From the NCBI RefSeq assembly GCF_030814475.1, contig NZ_JAUSVF010000001.1, positions 3,746,001 through 3,810,000 on the forward strand: a DNA stretch of 64,000 nt. The letters are read 5' to 3'. This stretch comes from Pararhizobium capsulatum DSM 1112. GTDB lineage: Bacteria; Pseudomonadota; Alphaproteobacteria; Rhizobiales; Rhizobiaceae. This document shows positions 45,396 to 53,240 of this stretch, in pieces (within the stretch, counting starts at the first letter, position 1; the number at the start of each line of letters is the position of its first letter). Both the position numbers and the translations under genes were made by a program. The notes below the pieces were generated by a model. That model saw nothing but the letters and a program-made list of their open reading frames with translations, was not told the DNA's origin and made no database searches.

Positions 45396-46025
45396 ATGAG
45401 TGAAGTTGAAAGCCAGGCGGCCGAGCGCGACGTTACCGAACTCGTTCTTCAGGATATCCTGACGGGCATGCTGCCCGCAGGCACGTGGCTGAAACAGATC
45501 GACCTTGAGCGTCGATATGATTGCACACGACCGGAGGTGCGACGCGCCCTCGATCGGCTATCGCAAAAACGGCTGGTCGAGCATGTTCCCAACCGCGGTT
45601 ACCATGTCTATCAGCCCGATGGCCGGCGCGCCGACGAGGTCAGCGATATCCGCGTCATTCTCGAAACGGCCGTGGCCGACAGGATGATTACCAATGCGAC
45701 GCCGGACAGCATCGCCACCCTGCGCCGGCTTGCTCGACATTTCGACGACATGACGCTGACGGGCACCGTGCTGGAACACTATGAAGCGAACCTGGCCTTT
45801 CATCGGGAGCTTCTTCTTCTGGGCGGCAATCAGGAACTGGTCGATCTTGTTTCGGAAATCCGCCAGCGCACATCCTCGGCCCCCGTTTCGCAATGGCGGA
45901 CACGCGCACGGATCGAACAATCCGGCCGCGAGCATCACATGATGATCAACGCGCTCGAAGCAGGTGACGCCGGGGAATTGAGGCGGCTCATCACCCTCCA
46001 TATCCGCCAGCCGAAGGGCGCGTAA
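45396..46025 (+). CDS. GntR family regulator (FCD subfamily)
   Basis: 209 residues. Winged helix at ~15-75 (GTWLKQIDLERRYDCTRPEV, RRALDRLSQKRLVEHVPNRG) and an all-helical FCD effector domain with metal/ligand histidines (HREL, HHMMI, LHIRQ). Divergent from the amidohydrolase-ABC operon, which it probably controls. Confidence 0.92.
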   Translation: MSEVESQAAERDVTELVLQDILTGMLPAGTWLKQIDLERRYDCTRPEVRRALDRLSQKRLVEHVPNRGYHVYQPDGRRADEVSDIRVILETAVADRMITNATPDSIATLRRLARHFDDMTLTGTVLEHYEANLAFHRELLLLGGNQELVDLVSEIRQRTSSAPVSQWRTRARIEQSGREHHMMINALEAGDAGELRRLITLHIRQPKGA

Positions 46026-46069
46026 ATTCTTGAGGCGCGCGCCGACAGCACTACCCGAAGAACAATCCA

Positions 46070-46855
46070 TCAATCGATGATGTGATAGCCGCCGTCCACG
46101 TAAAGGACCTGACCGGTGATCAGGCGTGCGGCGTCATGCGCGAGAAAGGCCGTCGCAACGCCGACGTCATCGATACTGATGAGTTCCCTGGCCGGCGACT
46201 TCGTCTTTGTCTTTTCCAGCAACTCATCGAATTCGGGAATGCCAGAGGCGGCACGCGTCGCCAGCGCTCCCGGCGAGATGGCGTGGACCCGGATATTCTT
46301 TGGTCCCAGTTCCGCCGCCAGATAACGGGCGGCGCTCTCCAGCGCGGCCTTCGCCACGCCCATGATGTTGTAGTTCTCGACGACCTTTTGCGAGCCGTAA
46401 TAGGTCATCGTAAACAGCGTGCCGCCATTCTTCATCAGCGGCTCGGCGAGATGGGCCATGCGAATGAAGGACCAGCAGGAAATATCCATCGTCTTCAGGA
46501 AGCCGTCGCGTGGGACGTCGACAACCCTGCCGCCCAGCGTATCCTTCGGCGAGAAGGCGATGGAGTGCACGACGAAATCGAGTTCGCCCCAGGTCTTTGA
46601 AATCGTGTCGAACACAGCTTCGAGCTGGCCCTCAACCGCCACATCCATCGGCAGGAAGATCGGACTTTCGACCTCCCGTGCGAGAGGCTCCACGTGCGGC
46701 TTGGCCTTGTCATTGAGATAGGTGATTGCAAGCTCGGCGCCAAAGGCACGAAATGCTCGTGCGCACCCCCAGGCTATGGAACGATCATTGGCGATGCCCA
46801 CGATCAGCCCTTTCTTGCCCCTGAGGAGCTGCGCATTGACGACCGGGATGGACAT
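46070..46855 (-). CDS. fabI: Enoyl-[acyl-carrier-protein] reductase FabI
   Basis: 261 residues, NADH-dependent reductase of fatty-acid elongation. Opening GKKGLIVGIANDRSIAWGCA, core VVHSIAFSPKDTLGGRVVDV and the active-site pair in MTYYGSQKVVENYNIMGVAKAAL (Tyr...Lys) mark FabI. It is downstream of ackA by 29 bp in a cluster outside any obvious fatty-acid operon, so it may be a secondary paralogue. Confidence 0.92.
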   Translation of the reverse strand: MSIPVVNAQLLRGKKGLIVGIANDRSIAWGCARAFRAFGAELAITYLNDKAKPHVEPLAREVESPIFLPMDVAVEGQLEAVFDTISKTWGELDFVVHSIAFSPKDTLGGRVVDVPRDGFLKTMDISCWSFIRMAHLAEPLMKNGGTLFTMTYYGSQKVVENYNIMGVAKAALESAARYLAAELGPKNIRVHAISPGALATRAASGIPEFDELLEKTKTKSPARELISIDDVGVATAFLAHDAARLITGQVLYVDGGYHIID

Positions 46856-46884
46856 GAGCTGTGCTTCTCCTGTGAGATTTGGCT

Positions 46885-48063
46885 TCAGGACGCAGTGATC
46901 AGTGCAAGCGTATGGCGCGCGATCATCAGTTCCTCATCCGTCGGCAGGACATAGAGCGCGACGCTGCTCGCCTGGGTGGAAATCAGCATCGCACCTCTTT
47001 CGTTGGCGTCAGGATCAAGCTCTGCGCCAAGCCATGTCAAGCGCTCGGCAATGCGCGCCCGGATAGCCGGCGCGTTTTCTCCAACGCCAGCGGTGAAAAC
47101 GAACGCATCCAGACCTCCCAGCGCGCCAGCGAGCATCCCGACACTCAGCGCGCAGCGATGTATGAAATGATCGATCGCAAGGGCGGCGCGTGGATGATCG
47201 CTGGCGAGCAGGTCACGCATATCGCCGGAAATGCCAGACAACCCCTTGAGGCCAGACGCCCTATAGAGGAGATCCGTGACGTCAGCGGCGCTCATGCCCT
47301 TCTGGTCGAGCAGATAGAGAACGACGCCGGGATCCATCTGGCCTGGCCTTGTGCTCATCGGCAAGCCGTCAAGAGCCGTGAAGCCCATGCTCGTCTCAAG
47401 GCTGCGACCGTCCCGCAACGCGCACATAGAAGCTCCGCTACCGAGATGAGCAACAATGACGCGACCCTGCGCGATTTGGGGCGCAACCTCCGCCAGCCGC
47501 TCCGCGATGTATTCATAGGAAAGTCCGTGGAACCCGTAGCGGCGAATGCCCTCCTCGTAAAACGCCCATGGCAAGGCGTAGCAGTCCGTATGGACCGCAT
47601 GGTCACGATGGAAGGCCGTGTCAAAACAGGCGATTTGGGGAACATCCGGATTGATGCCCATGGCAAGGCGGATCGGTGCCAGATTGTTGGGCTGGTGCAA
47701 CGGTGCAAGCTCCTGAAAAGTCGCGAGCTTGTCGAGAATATCGTGGTCGATCAGGATCGGTTGCGCATAGTCCGGCCCGCCGTGAACCACGCGGTGGCCG
47801 ACGGCGCTCAGCGTGATACCCTCCAGCGATTGCAGCCAGGTGCGGGTCTCCGCGATAGCTGCGGGCAGATCCTTCACCACATCAGGCTCGTAGCTGCGAT
47901 CGACCAGCGTCGTGGCATCGACGGCGGTAGCGCGCAGTCGTGGCCGGGTTCCAATCCCATCCATCTGCCCGCGGATGCGACGCTCCAATCGAACGCCGGC
48001 GATCTCGAAAATCTGAAACTTGAGGCTTGATGAGCCAGCGTTGACGACGAGGATAGTGTCCAT
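46885..48063 (-). CDS. ackA: Acetate kinase
   Basis: 392 residues. [17 protein letters not shown] at the start, [17 protein letters not shown] and [18 protein letters not shown] are acetate kinase hallmarks. It interconverts acetyl phosphate plus ADP with acetate plus ATP. Three bases after the phosphotransacetylase-type gene, so cotranscribed. Confidence 0.95.
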   Translation of the reverse strand: MDTILVVNAGSSSLKFQIFEIAGVRLERRIRGQMDGIGTRPRLRATAVDATTLVDRSYEPDVVKDLPAAIAETRTWLQSLEGITLSAVGHRVVHGGPDYAQPILIDHDILDKLATFQELAPLHQPNNLAPIRLAMGINPDVPQIACFDTAFHRDHAVHTDCYALPWAFYEEGIRRYGFHGLSYEYIAERLAEVAPQIAQGRVIVAHLGSGASMCALRDGRSLETSMGFTALDGLPMSTRPGQMDPGVVLYLLDQKGMSAADVTDLLYRASGLKGLSGISGDMRDLLASDHPRAALAIDHFIHRCALSVGMLAGALGGLDAFVFTAGVGENAPAIRARIAERLTWLGAELDPDANERGAMLISTQASSVALYVLPTDEELMIARHTLALITAS

Positions 48064-48066
48064 GCG

Positions 48067-49029
48067 TCAGGCCACCACCTGTACCAGCTGGCGTCGCGCG
48101 GCTGCGTAGAGGGTTGCAACAGCGCACGAAGCCAGGCGGCTGCGCACGGAATCCGCCCGCGACGTCAGCACGATCGGGACGCGCGCACCCAGTACGATGC
48201 CGGCCGCATCGGCACCAGCGAGAAAAGTCAGGTTCTTGGCCAGCATGTTGCCGGCTTCCAGATCAGGCACGACGATGATCTGTGCCCGGCCGGCCACCGG
48301 CGAGGTAAGTCCTTTGATTTCTGCAGCTTCCGGACTTATCGCGTTGTCGAATGCAAGCGGACCGTCGAGCAATCCACCGGTGATCTGGCCGCGCTCGGCC
48401 ATCTTGCACAGGGCCGCAGCCTCGATGGTCGAGGGGATCTTCGTGGTCACGGTCTCGACAGCGGACACGATCGCCACCCGCGGCTGCCCCAGACCTATCG
48501 TGACCCAGAGGTCGATGGCATTCTGCACGATGTCCCGTTTGACATCCAGATCGGGAAAGATGTTGATTGCCGCATCGGTGATAAAAAGCGTGTCCGCGTG
48601 GCGGGGAACATCCATAACAAACACGTGGCTGATGCGCCTTTCTGTTCGAAGGCCGGTGGCTGAGGCGGTCACTTCCCGCATCAGTTCGTCGGTATGCAGG
48701 CTGCCCTTCATCAGGAGATCGCCCCTTCCCTCCCGGATCAGGGCTACTGCCTTTGCAGCCGCCGCATGGCTGTGCGGCACGTCGATGATCTCGTGCTCCC
48801 GCAAATCAAGGCCACTGGCGGCCGCCACCCCCCGTATCTTGGCTTCAGGCCCGATCAGCACCGGGACGATCAGGCGATACTCGGCGGCTTCCAAGGCGCC
48901 GCGCAGGGAGGTTTCGTCACAGGGGTGCGCCACGATCGTGACGGCGGGCGTCGCCTTCTGTGCGGCCGCAATCAGGCGGTCGTATTTTGATGGCTCATGG
49001 GTCGTCGCAGCCGTGTCAGCCAATGGCAA
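48067..49029 (-). CDS. Phosphate acetyl/butyryltransferase
   Basis: 320 residues. PTA/PTB family domain with AHPCDETSLRGALEAAEY, MKGSLHTDELMREV, RISHVFVMDVPRHADTLFIT and GLTSPVAGRAQIIVVPDLEAGNM. It supplies acetyl phosphate (or another acyl phosphate) to the adjacent acetate kinase. Shorter than bifunctional versions carrying a hydratase domain. Confidence 0.92.
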   Translation of the reverse strand: MPLADTAATTHEPSKYDRLIAAAQKATPAVTIVAHPCDETSLRGALEAAEYRLIVPVLIGPEAKIRGVAAASGLDLREHEIIDVPHSHAAAAKAVALIREGRGDLLMKGSLHTDELMREVTASATGLRTERRISHVFVMDVPRHADTLFITDAAINIFPDLDVKRDIVQNAIDLWVTIGLGQPRVAIVSAVETVTTKIPSTIEAAALCKMAERGQITGGLLDGPLAFDNAISPEAAEIKGLTSPVAGRAQIIVVPDLEAGNMLAKNLTFLAGADAAGIVLGARVPIVLTSRADSVRSRLASCAVATLYAAARRQLVQVVA

Positions 49030-49044
49030 CTCCTGGCATCTTGA

Positions 49045-51276
49045 TTATGCGCTGCGGTTGCGCGGTGTGGTGCGGGTCGGAATGCGGGTAGGCTCGCTGG
49101 CCGCCTCTTGCCTTTTTCCAACGTCAAAAAGCTCGGTCACGTGCTGGAAACGCTCCGCCACCGCTTCAGTCAGCGCCCCGGACGCCTCGAGCACACCGCG
49201 AAGAATATCCAGCGCTGCTCTACGCTCATCGATGTCGTTTGGCAGCATCGGCGCGATTGCAGCAAGCGCTGCGGCCTCATCATCATCAAGGATGTAATAC
49301 TGTTCCCGCACCAATGCCTTGAACTCCGACGGGTTCAGCCGGCTGGCATCTTGATGCTCGCGCCGGATCCGGCGGATCATCTCGAATCCACGTTCGTCGG
49401 CACCCTCTCGCGCCTTGCCGACAAACAGCAGCGATCGCATCAAAGCCTCCAGCGTTCCACCTTGGGCTATCTTGTCTCTCAACGCTCCGGTTCGAGCTTC
49501 GACCAGCGCGCTGGTCAACATGCTCTTAGGCGCCTGGCGCGGCGGGCGGTTCGACTTGGTATCGATGCCGAACGCAGCTTGCAACGCGGATGAACCATAC
49601 ACGGCGTTGAAAGTCTGTTCCGCAATCCGTTCGGACATCTTGCGCCAGTTTTCCAGCCCCTCGACGATCCGTCCGGAAACCTGTTCCTGGAGCGCCAGGA
49701 ACGGATTGTCGCTCTCTGCGGGGCGTCGGTTCTCCCGAACAAGCTCGGCCGCTCCCTGAACCCAGGCAAGATATGGATTCGAAGAACCAAACAACTCGTA
49801 GCTCAGGCGAAGCGGATGCAATCGCCGCATTGCCTCGGCCCAAGATGGGTTCACGGCAGCCTTCACCGCCGGCTGGAGGAAGGTCCGGTAGAGTGCGAGA
49901 TTGATCTCCGAGAGCCGCGCCGCCGCGGCAAAGCTGTTGTCATCCTCGATGTCATTGCCGCCAAGTGCACGGATATCGTCGAGGGTGCGCCTTTCGCAGC
50001 GCATGAGCCATTCGCCGGCCACCAGCTCCGGATGCTCAGTTGCGTCTCCCTTCGGCTCAAGGACCGCTTCGTAGAGACCTGGAGGAAGTACGTCGATCAG
50101 ATCGATGTTCGAAGCGAACTCGTCATGCTCCTTGCGGGCGACACCGGCGGAAACGAAGATCCCCAGATGACCGACCTTTTCGTGCACGACATAGGCGATC
50201 GTCTGGCCGAGCGAACGAATTTCATCGACGCTCTCATAGAGGTCAAGAATCCAGCCGAGCGCCTGCTGCGGCGGTGTGATATTGTCGCCCTTCGAGCAAA
50301 AGACCACGATCGGCGAGCGGATCGTGCGCAGGTCGATGGTCGTCCCGTCGGAGGTGCGGATTTCTCCCACGGCGAGCTTGTTCCCGACAAAGAGCTCATC
50401 GACGATAAACTGCATCTCCTCCGCGTTGAGCGTGACATGCCCGCCCCACCAGCGCTCGAAACCCAGGTAGCGTTCGGCCTCCGTATCGACCTTGGAATAG
50501 AGGTTGTACTGTTTGCTCCAAAGGGTATTGGCCGGATTCTGGTTTTCGAAATTCTGGGCAAGCCAGGCGCCATCGAATTTTCCAGCGCCAAGATCGCCGA
50601 CCAGGGCCGTCAACCAGCTGCCGCCGAGAAGTCCGCCGGAATAGCGCATCGGATTTTGTCCATGCACGCCCGCCCAATAGGCAAGCGGCGAACCTGCAAC
50701 GATAATCGGCCCGAACAGCTCCGGCCGCACGGCGGCAAGCATCATCACCGCCCATCCCGCCTGGCAGTTGCCGATGACGCACGGCTTCCCATCGGCCTCG
50801 GGGTGACGAGCAATCACGATTTCCAGAAACCGCGCCTCAGCCCGTGCGATCTTCTCAATCGTCTGGCCGGGCACAGGATCAGGCAGAAAGCCAATGAAGT
50901 AGCAGGCATGACCCGCTTTCATCGCTACGCCGATTTCACTGTCGGCCTTGAAGCCGCCTATGCCGGGACCGTGCCCCGCACGCGGATCAACGATGACAAA
51001 GGGGCGCTTGAGCGGATCAATCACAACCCCGGCTGGCGGGACAATACGAACGAGGGCGTAGTTGACCGGCTCCTCGAAAGTCCGGGCGTCAGAGATGAGC
51101 TCGGCCTCATAATCCAGTACATGTGGTGCCTTGCGCGCGGTGTGCTCCTCATACTGCTCGGCACGCTGCCGCATCACGTCAAGAAACAGAATCCAACGTT
51201 GCCAAGCATCGATTGAGTAGTTCGCCGACGCATCGGCAAACGCCGGAAACGACGATACATTGGATAGCTCGGACAT
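49045..51276 (-). CDS. DUF3141 protein (alpha/beta-hydrolase, PHB synthase-like)
   Basis: 743 residues. The N-terminal half has an alpha/beta-hydrolase fold with GNCQAGWAVMMLAAVRPELF (G-x-C-x-G nucleophile elbow, Cys as in PHA synthases), then SPIVVFCSKGDNITPPQQAL and HEKVGHLGIFVSAGVA (late His). The C-terminal third is helical and charged. DUF3141 genes are known beside pta-ackA, linking them to acyl-CoA or polyester metabolism. Start at 51276 with AAGGAG upstream. Confidence 0.88.
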   Translation of the reverse strand: MSELSNVSSFPAFADASANYSIDAWQRWILFLDVMRQRAEQYEEHTARKAPHVLDYEAELISDARTFEEPVNYALVRIVPPAGVVIDPLKRPFVIVDPRAGHGPGIGGFKADSEIGVAMKAGHACYFIGFLPDPVPGQTIEKIARAEARFLEIVIARHPEADGKPCVIGNCQAGWAVMMLAAVRPELFGPIIVAGSPLAYWAGVHGQNPMRYSGGLLGGSWLTALVGDLGAGKFDGAWLAQNFENQNPANTLWSKQYNLYSKVDTEAERYLGFERWWGGHVTLNAEEMQFIVDELFVGNKLAVGEIRTSDGTTIDLRTIRSPIVVFCSKGDNITPPQQALGWILDLYESVDEIRSLGQTIAYVVHEKVGHLGIFVSAGVARKEHDEFASNIDLIDVLPPGLYEAVLEPKGDATEHPELVAGEWLMRCERRTLDDIRALGGNDIEDDNSFAAAARLSEINLALYRTFLQPAVKAAVNPSWAEAMRRLHPLRLSYELFGSSNPYLAWVQGAAELVRENRRPAESDNPFLALQEQVSGRIVEGLENWRKMSERIAEQTFNAVYGSSALQAAFGIDTKSNRPPRQAPKSMLTSALVEARTGALRDKIAQGGTLEALMRSLLFVGKAREGADERGFEMIRRIRREHQDASRLNPSEFKALVREQYYILDDDEAAALAAIAPMLPNDIDERRAALDILRGVLEASGALTEAVAERFQHVTELFDVGKRQEAASEPTRIPTRTTPRNRSA

Positions 51277-51791
51277 TCTGTCCACTCCTTTTGCGACCGG
51301 AATGAAATCATCGGAAGGTCTGCGCGACACCGCCGCGGCGCTGGAAATACAAAGCTAATTCAACAAATGAGATATATGAAACTGCACAATAGCACTGGAT
51401 TGTTGCATTCATTTTATAGCGAGACAAGTTGGAATTGGATGGGCAGCGCGCGACTTTCCAATCTAGTGCCAGCGGCTGAGCTTCTTCCCGGAGGTGTCGG
51501 AGCATGAGGCGGTCGCCGAACTGTTTTTACCGGTGAAATAACGCCATCTGCTGACAGCCGGTGGCTCCTGATTGCAAGAAACGGACAGACTTCCGTCCAC
51601 CATTATCAGACGTGGGGCTTGGCTTCGGGCCGTGAGCAATCATCAAGCCATTCCGGCGCTATCGGCAGAGGGTTCCGGAAAGTTGCGTATCGAGAACACC
51701 TTGACCAACTGTTTCGGGCCACAGTTCGCAACGCTCGGCGTTCTATTTTCGCTAGGGAGAGTGTGCGTATCCCGTAGCGGCCCATGTCCAC
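51277..51791. other. Intergenic region without recognisable gene
   Basis: 515 bp between divergent genes. An AT-rich stretch at ~51345-51420 probably holds the DUF3141-operon promoter. Short open frames here are antisense or lack ribosome sites; nothing else is recognised. Confidence 0.4.
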
Positions 51792-52826
51792 ATGTGCTCC
51801 AAAGGGAATACGTTCGGACGCTTTGGAGGATTGAATGGAAAGAAGCTGGGGTGGGGTATCCTCGCGACAGGATGGATCGCAGAACTCTTCACGCAGGACT
51901 TGATTTCGTCCGGGTTGAAAGTTGCCGCAGTCGGGTCGAGACATCTCGAAAAGGCGAGTGCTTTCGCCGAGCATTTCGGAATACCGAAGGCACACGGGAG
52001 CTATGAGGACCTTGTCGCTGACCCTGAGGTCGATATCATCTACATCGCGACGCCGCACCCGCAACACGTCGATGCGGCGCTGCTTGCCCTCGACGCAGGC
52101 AAGCACGTCCTTGTCGAGAAACCCTTCACCCTGAATGCGCTGGAGGCCCGGCAGATCGTTGATCGCGCTTACGCGGGAAAACGCGTCGTGCTTGAAGCGA
52201 TGTGGACACGGTTTCTGCCGCACATGAAGCGTATTCATGAGATCATCGATGCCGGGACGCTGGGGACATTGCGTTCGCTTTCCGCCGAGCATAGGCAGTT
52301 CTTGCCGACCGATCCCAAGCACCGCCTGAACGCGCTGGAACTGGGCGGCGGAGCGCTGCTCGACCTTGGCATTTATCCGATTTCCTTCGCCTTCGACATC
52401 CTGGGTGCCCCAAGGTCGGTTCAGGCCACGGCCCGCTTCAAGGAAACCGGCGTCGATGCCGAGGTTGCGACGGTCATGGAACACCGTGACGGAGCCATTT
52501 CCACAACGGCGTCTGCCCTGGATTGCGCCGGACCCAACACTGCCGTTATCTACGGCTCAAAGGCCCGTATCGAGATCGCTTCCGTCTGGTACTCGCCGAC
52601 ATCGTTCCGCGTCATTGATCACAAAGGCGACGTTCTCGAAGAATTCGCGGAGACGGTTTCAGGTCGAGGCATGCAATTCCAGGCCTTCGAAATGGAACGC
52701 CTGATCAGGTCCGGCACGTCTTCGGAAGTGATGGCACCTGAAGACACAGTCGCTATCATGGAAACGCTTGATGCGATCAGGAAGCAAATCGGCCTGGTCT
52801 ACCCGTCCGAAAACGTCGTCGGATGA
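51792..52826 (+). CDS. Gfo/Idh/MocA family oxidoreductase
   Basis: Up to 344 residues. Rossmann N-terminus LGWGILATGWIAELF, then YIATPHPQHVDAALLALDAGKHVLVEKPF (catalytic EKP) and the C-terminal GGGALLDLGIYPISFA. NAD(P)-dependent sugar or sugar-like dehydrogenase; substrate unknown. The start is uncertain: the ATG at 51792 lacks a ribosome site, and a TTG at 51831 lies too close to GGAGG; the protein proper begins around residue 15. Confidence 0.88.
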   Translation: MCSKGNTFGRFGGLNGKKLGWGILATGWIAELFTQDLISSGLKVAAVGSRHLEKASAFAEHFGIPKAHGSYEDLVADPEVDIIYIATPHPQHVDAALLALDAGKHVLVEKPFTLNALEARQIVDRAYAGKRVVLEAMWTRFLPHMKRIHEIIDAGTLGTLRSLSAEHRQFLPTDPKHRLNALELGGGALLDLGIYPISFAFDILGAPRSVQATARFKETGVDAEVATVMEHRDGAISTTASALDCAGPNTAVIYGSKARIEIASVWYSPTSFRVIDHKGDVLEEFAETVSGRGMQFQAFEMERLIRSGTSSEVMAPEDTVAIMETLDAIRKQIGLVYPSENVVG

Positions 52827-52888
52827 CAATTTCAAAAGAGGCAATGGCGGCGGACGCGAAAATCGGTCGGCCGTTCATTATCGGTAAT

Positions 52889-52959
52889 TAGAGTTTGTCA
52901 GGGAAAAGTGGAAACCGGTTTTCCCGAAAAGACAAACGGAAACAAAAGAATCTAGAGGA
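52889..52959. repeat. Rhizobial interspersed palindromic repeat, copy 2
   Basis: Same outline as the copy at 40539: TAGAGTTTGTCAGGGAAAAG, an ACCGGTTTTCCC core and AATCTAGAGGA end. It lies after the oxidoreductase gene and leads directly into a perfect hairpin. Confidence 0.7.
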
Positions 52960-52990
52960 TGTCTGGTTCAATCTGAACCAGACATCCTCT
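52954..52990. terminator. Perfect 17-bp stem hairpin
   Basis: Arms AGAGGATGTCTGGTTCA and TGAACCAGACATCCTCT with a three-base loop, overlapping the end of the repeat element. It can end transcription or stabilise the oxidoreductase mRNA; there is no T-run. Confidence 0.55.
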
Positions 52991-53085
52991 AAGCGTCGAA
53001 GTTTGGCTCCGACGCCCTTTTGCCGAGGGTGGCTAAGTTGCGCAGAATAATCATGCCCGCAGCAGGCCGATTTTGGCGCGTTCAT

Positions 53086-53121
53086 AAATCTGGCGCGTGA
53101 TGAGTTTCAGGCGCCAGATTT
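53086..53121. terminator. Inverted repeat between convergent genes
   Basis: Arms AAATCTGGCGC and GCGCCAGATTT around a 14-base loop, 120 bp beyond the RTX gene stop; a plausible terminator for that minus-strand gene. Confidence 0.4.
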
Positions 53122-53240
53122 AGCCTTCCGTCTGACCATTTGACCATGGTGAGACAATCGCGCGGAGGTCAGACGCATCGGTTCAACGACAGAACTGATG
53201 CCCGGCTGCATGGCTTTCGAGCCGATTCCGGGCTCAAGCC

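Noticed and set aside
49816-51216. 466-codon plus-strand open frame opposite DUF3141
   Set aside because: Antisense shadow; no ribosome site, no family resemblance.
51572-52006. Plus-strand open frame overlapping the start of the oxidoreductase
   Set aside because: Different frame from the Rossmann-fold protein, no recognisable motif, and mostly overlapping a confident gene.
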